Shown here: piece by piece, positions 1 to 5,619 of the stretch
Position numbering within the stretch: position 1 is the stretch's first letter
Layout: every line of letters starts with the position of its first letter
NCBI GenBank assembly: GCA_049642725.1
Contig: JBARPC010000012.1
Span: 1 to 18,132, forward strand
Direction: 5' to 3'
DNA from: JAGLYZ01 sp049642725
Lineage (GTDB): Bacteria > Patescibacteriota > Minisyncoccia > Minisyncoccales > JAGMDC01
DNA length: 18,132 nucleotides
Notes under the pieces: generated by a model
Database searches by the model: none
Told to the model about the DNA's origin: nothing
The model's input: the letters and a program-made list of their open reading frames with translations, nothing else
Translations under genes and position numbers: made by a program

Positions 1-2
1 AA

Positions 3-611
3 TTGCCTGTTCAAGAAGAATTACCTGTTGAAGAAGATACAATAATTGATTTACCGGATATTGACCCCATTGATACAGTACCTGATTCTGGAGAAGTTTC
101 AGATGAAGAGCCAGTTGATGAAGAAATCCCAGGTGAAGTCATAGAAGATGAAGCTGTTGCTGAAGAAGAAACTACTGAAGAAGAAATCCCAGGAGAAGAA
201 ACTCCAGATGATGAGCCGGTTGATGAACTTGATGAATTGACTGATACTGACGAGGAAGCTCCAACTGACGAGGAGCCTGCTGATGACGAAACTCCTGACG
301 AGGAAGAGGGTGGCGAGGAAGAAGGTGGCGATGAAACCTCTGCTGAAGAGGAGCCTGCTGATGACGAAACTCCTGACGAGGAAGAGGGTGGCGAGGAAGA
401 AGGTGATGAGGATGCTCCCGCAGAAGGCGATGAAGCCCAAGTCGGAGATGGACCTGCTGACGAACCAGCTGACATTGAAGCTCCTGTTGACGAAGCGCCT
501 ATGATTGAACCGGAACCAGAACCCGAGCCAGAACCAGAACCGGAACCCGAGCCCGAGCCCGAGCCCGAGCCAGAACCAGAGCAGGTTGAACCAGCTCCTG
601 AAAATGAATAA
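3..611 (+). CDS. Acidic Glu/Pro-rich protein, C-terminal part (5' end outside window)
   Basis: The frame is open to the left edge, so this is probably the tail of a longer protein; the TTG at position 3 is only the first start-like codon in view. The visible ~202 residues are low-complexity and strongly acidic, built from EE, DE, EEP and ETPDEEEGG blocks, and end in about twelve Glu-Pro dipeptides followed by a short QVEPAPENE tail. There is no hydrophobic segment or recognised domain. Such acidic, extended tails often act as stalks or spacers in secreted or wall proteins, but no function can be assigned. The gene ends 20 bases before the next gene on the same strand, a membrane surface protein with its own acidic Glu/Pro stalk, so the two are probably co-transcribed. 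The G+C is higher than in neighbouring genes because of the GAG/GAC/CCN codons. Confidence 0.6.
   Translation: MPVQEELPVEEDTIIDLPDIDPIDTVPDSGEVSDEEPVDEEIPGEVIEDEAVAEEETTEEEIPGEETPDDEPVDELDELTDTDEEAPTDEEPADDETPDEEEGGEEEGGDETSAEEEPADDETPDEEEGGEEEGDEDAPAEGDEAQVGDGPADEPADIEAPVDEAPMIEPEPEPEPEPEPEPEPEPEPEPEPEQVEPAPENE
270..405 (+). repeat. Direct repeat inside the acidic coding region
   Basis: A 58-base stretch at 270-327 recurs without change at 348-405, an offset of 78 bases or 26 codons. It encodes the same EEPADDETPDEEEGG-type block twice in frame. This is a recent in-frame duplication in a low-complexity region, so repeat number may vary between strains. Confidence 0.85.
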
Positions 612-631
612 CGAATCAAGAATTACTAATT

Positions 632-2257
632 ATGAATAAATTATCAAAAACAATTTTAATTGCTTTAATCGCTGTCTTTAGCGCTGGTTTATTGATAAAC
701 CCTGTTTATGCCACAGGCGGTTTAGCAATTCAATTTGAACAAGATCCTTTGTTTAATCAGGCTAACTTCCTGCCCGGAGACAGTGTAACTCGCTGGGTTA
801 TGGTATCTAATATGACTGGAGAAACTCAACCAATTGCTACTGAAGCTGTAAATTATTTTGGTTTTCCTGACCCTGATGCAGTTCCTGACGATGATTTGTC
901 TCGAGCTTTATTAATTGTTATTAGCGAAGGAGGAACTGATTTATACGGCGGCACAACCGGCGAAAAAACTTTATTTAATTTTTATCAAGATGGTGAGACC
1001 CATATTTCTGATTTAGCCAATGGCGCATATACAACATATAATTTTCAAATCACTTTTCCATCAGAAAAAGAAGATGAATGGCAAGGCAAAACCACTGGTT
1101 TTGATATTTTAGTTGGTTCTCAAGGAGAAGGAACTCCGCCTAGCCCGCCCGGCGGCGGCCCCGGCGGAGGCGGTGGCGGATTACCGCGCGGTCTAACTAT
1201 TCAACATGAAAACACTGTTTGTGTTAGTGGCACTGATGCTATTATCACTTGGTTAACTAGTTATAATTCTACCAGTAGAGTTATTTATGATATTCAATCA
1301 GGAGTATTTGATTTAAGTGAGTTGCTTAATTATGGATATACTTATTCTACCGTTGAAGAAGATACTCCGGCTAACACCAACGGAGTTACAGGCCATACAG
1401 TAGAAATTATTGGTCTTTCGCCAGGGACTACTTATTATTTTCGCTGTGTTTCTCACGCCTCGCCGCCTACAATCGGCACAGAACACAGCTTTACCACTTT
1501 AGCTTTAGGAGAAGGTGATCCTTGCTGCGAAGAAAGAGAGATTAAGGAAGAAGAAAAGGAAGAAGTTCCAGGCGAAGAAGAACCTCCCGCTGAAATTACT
1601 CCAATTGAACCAGGAGAAGAAATTGTTGTTGCTCCCGGAGAAGCTGAAGCTCCTACTAAAGAAGGAGAAGCAGAAGCGGCTGAAGAAACGGTAATAGGGC
1701 CTGGAGAAGAGGGAGAAGTTAAAGAAGAAGAACCTACTGGTTTATTTGGTAGTTTATTAGCCAGTATTAGTGATGCTTTTGGCGAATTTGCCGAGAAATG
1801 TTATTTCTGCCTGCCCTGGTGGCTTATCTTAGTTTTAACGCTTTATCCTTTGACAAAAATTCTTTTTGCCGGACAGAAAAAAAAGAAAGATTTTTTTTCA
1901 ACTGCTGAAACCGCTAACCAAAAAGAGAAAATAACTTGGTTCGGTTGGTTGTCGTTCCTTGTTATTTTGGCTTTATATTGTTACTTTACTAATTATATTT
2001 GCGTAGAAGTTTGGGTATTTCTTATTCTTGCTTTGCTCACTATCTTGTTTAGGCATTTCTTTTTCAGTGAAATAACCGGATTTAAAAACAATTTTAATCT
2101 TATACTTGGCTTATTGATTATTTTAATTTTCTTCATAGTTTTGTTAATAATAGGATGCTTGCCTCTTTGGCTGCTCTTGCTTTTATTGGTTATATATTTC
2201 TTTGCGCCTGACTTTTTCAAACGGAGAGAAGCAACACTACGAGGACAGTCCTCGTAG
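632..2257 (+). CDS. Secreted/membrane surface protein: TasA-like domain, fibronectin III, acidic stalk, five TM helices
   Basis: 541 residues. A signal peptide (about 1-27, hydrophobic core ILIALIAVFSAGLL, AxA-like end at VYA) precedes a domain at ~30-165 with the pattern of TasA/camelysin-type proteins: LPGDSVTRWVMVSN near the start, then a beta-rich region, and QGKTTGFDILVGSQGEG at the end. A Gly/Pro linker (168-186) leads to a fibronectin-III-like domain (~187-290, with ITWLTSYNSTSRVIYD and SPGTTYYFRCVS). A Glu/Pro stalk follows (~300-368), then five predicted membrane helices at ~394-413, 436-453, 456-474, 487-508 and 509-526. The extracellular part is thus held by a polytopic C-terminus rather than a sorting signal. 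Domain calls rest on motif recognition; overall function is unknown. The last codons lie inside a terminator hairpin. There is no Shine-Dalgarno before the ATG. Confidence 0.8.
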   Translation: MNKLSKTILIALIAVFSAGLLINPVYATGGLAIQFEQDPLFNQANFLPGDSVTRWVMVSNMTGETQPIATEAVNYFGFPDPDAVPDDDLSRALLIVISEGGTDLYGGTTGEKTLFNFYQDGETHISDLANGAYTTYNFQITFPSEKEDEWQGKTTGFDILVGSQGEGTPPSPPGGGPGGGGGGLPRGLTIQHENTVCVSGTDAIITWLTSYNSTSRVIYDIQSGVFDLSELLNYGYTYSTVEEDTPANTNGVTGHTVEIIGLSPGTTYYFRCVSHASPPTIGTEHSFTTLALGEGDPCCEEREIKEEEKEEVPGEEEPPAEITPIEPGEEIVVAPGEAEAPTKEGEAEAAEETVIGPGEEGEVKEEEPTGLFGSLLASISDAFGEFAEKCYFCLPWWLILVLTLYPLTKILFAGQKKKKDFFSTAETANQKEKITWFGWLSFLVILALYCYFTNYICVEVWVFLILALLTILFRHFFFSEITGFKNNFNLILGLLIILIFFIVLLIIGCLPLWLLLLLLVIYFFAPDFFKRREATLRGQSS

Positions 2258-2263
2258 TGTTTT
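2233..2263 (+). terminator. Stem-loop overlapping the stop codon of the surface protein
   Basis: A perfect 13-bp stem (2233-2245 with 2249-2261) with a CAG loop and a short T run. The hairpin encodes the C-terminal TLRGQSS and the stop. Its apex, CGAGGACAGTCCTCG (2240-2254), matches two other gene-end palindromes in the window. The weak T run makes it doubtful as an intrinsic terminator on its own. Confidence 0.65.
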
Positions 2264-2284
2264 GTTAATTAGTTAGATTTAAAC

Positions 2285-2326
2285 AAAACCCGACCTTGAA
2301 TAAAAAAGGTCGGGTTTTAGTTTTTT
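2285..2326 (+). terminator. Rho-independent terminator
   Basis: A 13-bp perfect stem, AAAACCCGACCTT (2285-2297) with its complement at 2306-2318, and an 8-base loop, followed by AG and six T. This is a classical terminator closing the operon of the surface protein. Confidence 0.9.
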
Positions 2327-2340
2327 AACTCATCTTGTAC

Positions 2341-2368
2341 TTGACAGATTAATTTTAATGTATTAAAT
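2341..2368 (+). promoter_or_regulatory. Putative sigma-70-like promoter of the MNT-HEPN operon
   Basis: A perfect TTGACA at 2341-2346 and a weak -10 TTAAAT at 2363-2368 with a 16-base spacer, directly after the terminator and upstream of the antitoxin gene. The predicted start site falls inside the operator palindromes, which would allow repression. Confidence 0.5.
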
Positions 2369-2403
2369 TGAAAGTACTTTCAAAAAAATGAAAAGTATTT
2401 CAA
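2368..2403. promoter_or_regulatory. Two operator-like palindromes, 20 bp apart
   Basis: TTGAAAGTACTTTCAA at 2368-2383 is a perfect 16-bp palindrome. ATGAAAAGTATTTCAA at 2388-2403 keeps the outer half-sites (TGAAA and TTTCAA). The start-to-start distance is 20 bp, about two helical turns, so two dimers would bind the same face. The sites end 8 bases before the ATG of a gene with an N-terminal winged helix, suggesting autoregulation. This is inference from position and symmetry. Confidence 0.65.
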
Positions 2404-2411
2404 TTTAATTT

Positions 2412-2936
2412 ATGATAAAAATAACAGAAAACTGTCAGAAAATAATTCTTTTTTTAGGAAATTATCAGGAAAGAAAATTTTTTACTAAAGAAATTTCTGA
2501 AAAATTGAGGATTAGTTTAGGTGGAACGCATAATGCTTTAAAATATTTAGCTAAAGAAAAAATTGTCAAAACAGAACAAAGGGGAAATATAAAATTTTAT
2601 CAGATTAACGATGAAAATCCCTTAGTTAAGCAACTAAAAACAACAATGGTTATTGAGCAATTAATACCATTAGTAAATAGAATAAAAAACGACTCTGAAA
2701 AGATTATTTTATTTGGTTCGGCATCTCGTGGTGAACAAACAGCAGATAGTGATATTGATTTATTTGTTTTAACACATAATCCAGAAATAATTAAAAAGAA
2801 TATTGCTAAATTAAAAAGAAAGCTACCAATTAATTCAGTTATAAAGACGCCAAATCAGTGGGGTGAATTAGAAATCAAAGAACCGGAATTTTATAATGAA
2901 GTAAAACAGGGGATTAAATTGTTTAATTATGATTAG
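2412..2936 (+). CDS. Winged-helix plus MNT-type nucleotidyltransferase, likely antitoxin
   Basis: 174 residues. Residues ~8-66 look like a winged helix-turn-helix (FFTKEISEKLRISLGGTHNALKYLAKEKIVKTEQRGNIKFY). Residues ~85-170 form a minimal nucleotidyltransferase with the signature GSASRGEQTADSDIDLFVL: G102 S103, R106 G107 and the metal-binding pair D114 and D116. In known HEPN-MNT modules the MNT protein neutralises the HEPN toxin, in studied cases by adding AMP to a tyrosine. A third acidic residue is not obvious in the expected later strand (PINSVIKTP), so activity is uncertain. The gene overlaps the HEPN gene by 8 bases, the usual arrangement. Fusion to a winged helix, with palindromes just upstream, suggests that it also represses its own operon. 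There is no Shine-Dalgarno. Confidence 0.85.
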   Translation: MIKITENCQKIILFLGNYQERKFFTKEISEKLRISLGGTHNALKYLAKEKIVKTEQRGNIKFYQINDENPLVKQLKTTMVIEQLIPLVNRIKNDSEKIILFGSASRGEQTADSDIDLFVLTHNPEIIKKNIAKLKRKLPINSVIKTPNQWGELEIKEPEFYNEVKQGIKLFNYD

Positions 2937-3366
2937 AAATTTTGAAGATTGCCTAAAAAGGGATAAGATTAAAAAATTTTCTAGAGGTAAAATTTTAGCG
3001 CCTAAAGAAATTAGATTAGCTAAAGAAGATTTTAGAACAGCCCAGAAAAGTTTTAAAGATAAAAATTATCGCTGGTGTATCATTCAAATTTATTATTCAA
3101 TGTTTCATTCTGCTCGAGCATTATTGTATTTTGAAAATTTTAGAGAACGTAGCCATTTTTGTTTAAACCAAGCTATAAGAGAATTATATGTAAAACAAGG
3201 CAAGATAGATGTATTCTTTCTTGAAGCATTATCAGAGACAAAAAGTTTAAGAGAAGCAGCAGATTATTATGGTGATTATAGTGGTATAAATGCAAAGAAA
3301 TTGTTAAAGATGGCAGAAAAGTTTATAGAAAAGACAAAAGAAATTACGGAGACCGGATCTCCGTAA
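2929..3366 (+). CDS. HEPN domain protein (UPF0332-like), likely toxin
   Basis: 145 residues, mostly helical. The HEPN core is recognisable: LAKEDFRTAQKSFKDKNYRW, then IYYSMFHSARALLYFE (residues ~54-69), then a helix ending LREAADYYGDY near 107-117. HEPN proteins paired with MNT partners are usually RNA-cleaving toxins. The textbook catalytic R-x4-6-H is not clearly present; the nearest candidate is R72-ERS-H76 with three intervening residues, so this may be the UPF0332 variant with divergent or no RNase activity. It starts inside the end of the nucleotidyltransferase gene (ATG at 2929), consistent with translational coupling. Its last codons (ETGSP and stop) are part of a 9-bp palindrome. Confidence 0.85.
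   Translation: MIRNFEDCLKRDKIKKFSRGKILAPKEIRLAKEDFRTAQKSFKDKNYRWCIIQIYYSMFHSARALLYFENFRERSHFCLNQAIRELYVKQGKIDVFFLEALSETKSLREAADYYGDYSGINAKKLLKMAEKFIEKTKEITETGSP
3344..3366 (+). repeat. Palindrome at the 3' end of the HEPN gene
   Basis: TTACGGAGA (3344-3352) pairs with TCTCCGTAA (3358-3366) across a CCGGA loop. It encodes the end of the protein and the stop. The core GGAGACCGGATCTCC is related to the CGAGAACNGTTCTCG apex of other palindromes here. No T run follows, so it is probably not an intrinsic terminator. Confidence 0.7.
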
Positions 3367-3421
3367 ATCTATGTAAAACAATTTTTTAGCTGTTTAATTA
3401 TATTTAATTAACTCATCAGCT

Positions 3422-3453
3422 AACGCATCGAGAACGGTTCTCGATGCGTTTTT
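3422..3453 (+). terminator. Rho-independent terminator of the MNT-HEPN operon
   Basis: A perfect 13-bp stem (3422-3434 with 3438-3450), CGG loop, and a run of five T at 3449-3453. Its apex is CGAGAACGGTTCTCG at 3429-3443. Confidence 0.85.
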
Positions 3454-3460
3454 AAGCAAT

Positions 3461-3484
3461 AAAAAAGAGGGTTTTTACTCCCTC
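3461..3484 (-). terminator. Terminator of the minus-strand zinc-ribbon gene
   Basis: Read on the minus strand: GAGGG, loop AGTAAAAA, CCCTC, then six T. The stem overlaps the TGA stop at 3483-3485. Confidence 0.75.
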
Positions 3485-4661
3485 AAATATTAAAAACAAA
3501 TCCTTCTTTGTCCCAGTATACTGTTCCGTTGACCAAGTTTCTATTGCATAAGAGATTAAGCGGCCTCACTGACTCTATTGACTGGCCCATAAAGATATTC
3601 TCCGACTTACAATCTTTGCAAACCTTGATTGTACAGTGCTTTCCGCAGTAATTGCACTTGATAATCTCTATGTTTTGGTGCATACAGTGTTTTTTCTGGC
3701 TTTGTCTTTGTTCCAGACCCGTCTTTTCTTTTTTTCGCTTGTCCTTAAGATGTTCTTGAACCTCTTTGAATGTGCGTTGGTTATTAAATTGAAATGTGCT
3801 GTTTTTGTGCCAAAGCTGAAAAAAGGTCTCCTGCTCTCTATTGTAGTCCGAAAAATTTGCTATATCTGTCAACCGAAGTTCATTCAAAATTCGCATCAAT
3901 TTTTTCTGTAGAAACGGTTTGTCTAAATATCGCTGGCACAAAATTAATCCGTATGTTCCCAGTTTTTCCTTGCCTATTCTTTCTGCCTCCTGATTGTTTC
4001 TTTCTATCCACCACTGTGGAAGGTAAATAGATTTTACCTTTCCCTCTGTCAAAAATCTTATTAACCTGATGATCCCGGACGGTGTTGAAACCAATCTGCC
4101 ATAGTCCCATCTTAGTGTTCCTTGACCATTAGGCGCAAGGATTCCTGCTCCGTTGAGGGTGTCTCTGTAGCATAGGTCTGTGAAGTAGAGTTTCCAATCT
4201 CCTGTTGCCATTGGAACCGCTATGATTTCGTTTATTGTCAGGTCCCTGTTTGACAAGAAATTTGTCAAGAATTTTTTGTCCGCAACATTGCCTTCTCGCG
4301 GTTCTACATCAGCTCCGTTTAGGCGCACTTCAATTTCTTGCAGTTTTTCTGTGAGGTTGTCCACTCGTTCTACCAGCTTCGGCAAAGCGTTTTTTCGCGA
4401 GCCAATGTAATTTATCACGATATCCAGGTCTACTTTGGTTCCATTATTATTGCCTAATGCTCGGTTAATCAATGTCTTATTGCGTTCCCGTTTTCGCCTT
4501 AATAACTCGCCAAATAGTAGCTTGGGATATCCTCCCTTAATTCCAAGATACCGTTCTTTTCCAAGGAGTTTAAAAACTCCTTTAATCTCATCAGGTATCG
4601 CCATTTTTTCAATGGCATCCTGACTTATTTTCACTGCGAACGTTTTTCTTCTTAGTTCCAT
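3483..4661 (-). CDS. Unknown protein with C-terminal zinc-ribbon-like cysteines
   Basis: I do not recognise this family. Two in-frame ATGs exist, at 4667 and 4661. The Shine-Dalgarno AGGAGGG (4674-4668) sits 1 base from the first and 7 from the second, so I choose 4661 (392 residues). The N-terminal third is basic and helical, with a possible short coiled coil (LVERVDNLTEKLQEIEVRL). A middle part contains IIAVPMATGDWKLYFTDLCYRD and YLPQWWIERNNQEAERIG. A basic Lys/Arg-rich linker precedes C-x2-C-x3-C-x4-C-x2-C (around KCNYCGKHCTIKVCKDC), which resembles a zinc ribbon. There is no signal peptide or membrane segment, so it is probably cytoplasmic and may bind nucleic acid, which is inference only. 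G+C is visibly higher than in neighbours and the ribosome site is strong, both suggesting foreign origin. It is transcribed divergently from the CTERM-like secreted protein. Confidence 0.7.
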   Translation of the reverse strand: MELRRKTFAVKISQDAIEKMAIPDEIKGVFKLLGKERYLGIKGGYPKLLFGELLRRKRERNKTLINRALGNNNGTKVDLDIVINYIGSRKNALPKLVERVDNLTEKLQEIEVRLNGADVEPREGNVADKKFLTNFLSNRDLTINEIIAVPMATGDWKLYFTDLCYRDTLNGAGILAPNGQGTLRWDYGRLVSTPSGIIRLIRFLTEGKVKSIYLPQWWIERNNQEAERIGKEKLGTYGLILCQRYLDKPFLQKKLMRILNELRLTDIANFSDYNREQETFFQLWHKNSTFQFNNQRTFKEVQEHLKDKRKKEKTGLEQRQSQKKHCMHQNIEIIKCNYCGKHCTIKVCKDCKSENIFMGQSIESVRPLNLLCNRNLVNGTVYWDKEGFVFNI

Positions 4662-4835
4662 TCGCATCCCTCCTTTTTTTACCTCTTTCGCCGCGAGGTT
4701 TTGTTTTTTTTACAGGCGTTGCTTAGATACCAGAAAGACGGCGCTTCCAATATCCCCCTGCTGATTGAAACTCCAAAAACCTTTAGAACCTCAACAAGTA
4801 GGAGGATAATGCTTATTTAATTTCGCAAAGAACTA
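4662..4835 (-). promoter_or_regulatory. Long 5' leader of the zinc-ribbon gene
   Basis: From the predicted start site near 4835 to the ATG at 4661 the mRNA has roughly 170 untranslated bases, long for this compact genome. It contains a small hairpin-capable stretch at 4681-4699 (ACCTC/GAGGT arms around a GC-rich centre) just before the Shine-Dalgarno, and a possible 23-codon TTG-started leader ORF (4750-4679) preceded by GGGGG. Neither is convincing alone. I recognise no known riboswitch. Confidence 0.35.
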
Positions 4836-4840
4836 TTTGT

Positions 4841-4869
4841 AATATAGCATACTATTTTTATTTTGTCAA
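4841..4869 (-). promoter_or_regulatory. Sigma-70-like promoter, minus strand
   Basis: On the minus strand TTGACA (4869-4864) is followed after exactly 17 bases by TATATT (4846-4841). It drives the zinc-ribbon gene. Its -35 lies 3 bp from the -35 of the opposing promoter. Confidence 0.75.
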
Positions 4870-4872
4870 GGA

Positions 4873-4902
4873 TTGACAAAAATTAATAGATTATGTTATA
4901 TT
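4873..4902 (+). promoter_or_regulatory. Sigma-70-like promoter, plus strand
   Basis: TTGACA (4873-4878) and TATATT (4897-4902, 18-base spacer) or TTATAT (4896-4901, 17-base spacer). It drives the gene at 4948. Together with the opposing promoter it forms an imperfect inverted repeat centred on GGA at 4870-4872, with nine perfectly complementary bases on each side. Confidence 0.75.
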
Positions 4903-4926
4903 CAGCTAATATAGTATTTTAAAAAT

Positions 4927-4935
4927 TAGGAGGTG
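4927..4935 (+). promoter_or_regulatory. Strong ribosome binding site deciding the start at 4948
   Basis: TTAGGAGGTG at 4926-4935 is a near-perfect Shine-Dalgarno. The GTG inside it (4933) cannot be the start; the ATG at 4948, about 12 bases downstream, can. Few genes in this window have such a site. Confidence 0.75.
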
Positions 4936-4947
4936 AAAGGAAAAAAA

Positions 4948-5517
4948 ATGAATACAAAAGGAAGCAAAGGAATGATGATAGTAGTATTGATAAGTTTGGT
5001 ATTAGCGCTCTCGCTTACAGCGGTTTCAGCGGCAGATGCAGTTGGAATTCAGCAAGTGTCAGATTTGTCAACACATATCAGTCCAATTGTATGTAGGGTA
5101 ACGATTACAGTAACAGAGCAGGGTACAAGTAATAGAATTTCAAATGCAACGGTAGTTTGGGATAATAGTGTTACTACTTATACAGATGCAAATGGACAAA
5201 CTACTTGCGATGTTTCTCCTGGATGGCATACAGCAAATATATCAAAGTTTATTCCTGAAGAGAACGAGTGTTATCAGAATAATTCATGTGAATTCCGGTG
5301 TTACAGTTGTGGAAATCCTTTGTATAGAACTGTGTATTTAACAAGATGTTGCTGCCCGACCCCGACACCTGTACCTACCCCAACTCCAATTCCTACACCG
5401 ACTCCGACGCCAAACCCAGCAGCTATACCTGTGCCTGTGTTATCGCCAATTGGAATAATAGCATTGTTTTCATTCCTGGGCTTATGCGGCCTGATAGCGA
5501 TAAAAAAGAAGAAATAA
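4948..5517 (+). CDS. Secreted Cys-rich protein with Pro-Thr stalk and CTERM-like tail
   Basis: 189 residues from the ATG at 4948. A signal peptide (MIVVLISLVLALSLTAVSA, cleavage near residue 28) precedes a beta-rich domain at ~48-105 resembling carboxypeptidase-regulatory/Ig-like folds (VTITVTEQGTSNRISNATVVW, then TDANGQTTCDVSPG). A cysteine cluster follows (C108, C114, C118, C121, C134-136), then a (PT)n stalk at ~137-155. The C-terminus is tripartite: PVPVLSPIG, a hydrophobic helix, and KKKK, which resembles IPTL- or PEF-CTERM signals processed by exosortase- or archaeosortase-type enzymes. No such enzyme is in the window, so the tail may simply be a membrane anchor. It is likely exposed on the cell surface. 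The strong promoter and Shine-Dalgarno differ from the surroundings. Confidence 0.75.
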   Translation: MNTKGSKGMMIVVLISLVLALSLTAVSAADAVGIQQVSDLSTHISPIVCRVTITVTEQGTSNRISNATVVWDNSVTTYTDANGQTTCDVSPGWHTANISKFIPEENECYQNNSCEFRCYSCGNPLYRTVYLTRCCCPTPTPVPTPTPIPTPTPTPNPAAIPVPVLSPIGIIALFSFLGLCGLIAIKKKK

Positions 5518-5539
5518 GTTTCAGCTCTTAGTAAAAATA

Positions 5540-5580
5540 AAAAAACCCTTGGCAGGATATTTAGCCGAGGGTATTTTTTT
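5540..5580. terminator. Bidirectional terminator between convergent genes
   Basis: ACCCTTGGC (5545-5553) pairs with GCCGAGGGT (5564-5572, one G-T pair). T runs flank it on both strands (seven T after 5573; A run before 5545), so it can end the plus-strand CTERM-like gene and the minus-strand PP2C-like gene. Confidence 0.85.
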
Positions 5581-5619
5581 TATTAAACCCACCGAGAACA
5601 GTTCTCGGTGGGTTTAATA
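5581..5619. repeat. 39-bp near-perfect palindrome
   Basis: 5581-5599 is the exact complement of 5601-5619 around one base (A5600). The apex CGAGAACAGTTCTCG (5593-5607) is shared with the terminators at 2233 and 3422. It overlaps the stop codon (5614-5616) of the minus-strand gene and has no T run of its own. Confidence 0.85.

Noticed and set aside
11..619. Long minus-strand ORF rich in Ser/Gly opposite the acidic gene
   Set aside because: It is the mirror of GAR/CCN-rich codons; its sequence is pure low complexity and the plus-strand reading fits the neighbouring operon.
3636..4623. Several plus-strand ORFs of 62-91 codons opposite the zinc-ribbon gene
   Set aside because: They lie wholly inside the minus-strand gene, have no promoter or ribosome site, and lack recognisable features.
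3483..4661. TnpB or Cas12-like nuclease because of the C-terminal zinc ribbon and upstream structured leader
   Set aside because: No RuvC-like DED arrangement or the usual CPxCG...DRDxNAA signature can be seen.
4679..4750. Leader peptide ORF of 23 codons (TTG start) before the zinc-ribbon gene
   Set aside because: A rare start codon, only a GGGGG as ribosome site, and no attenuation-type hairpin pair; kept only as a remark.
4740..4810. Leader sequence containing GTTTCAATC on the minus strand, reminiscent of CRISPR repeat ends
   Set aside because: It occurs once; there is no repeat-spacer periodicity and no cas gene in the window.
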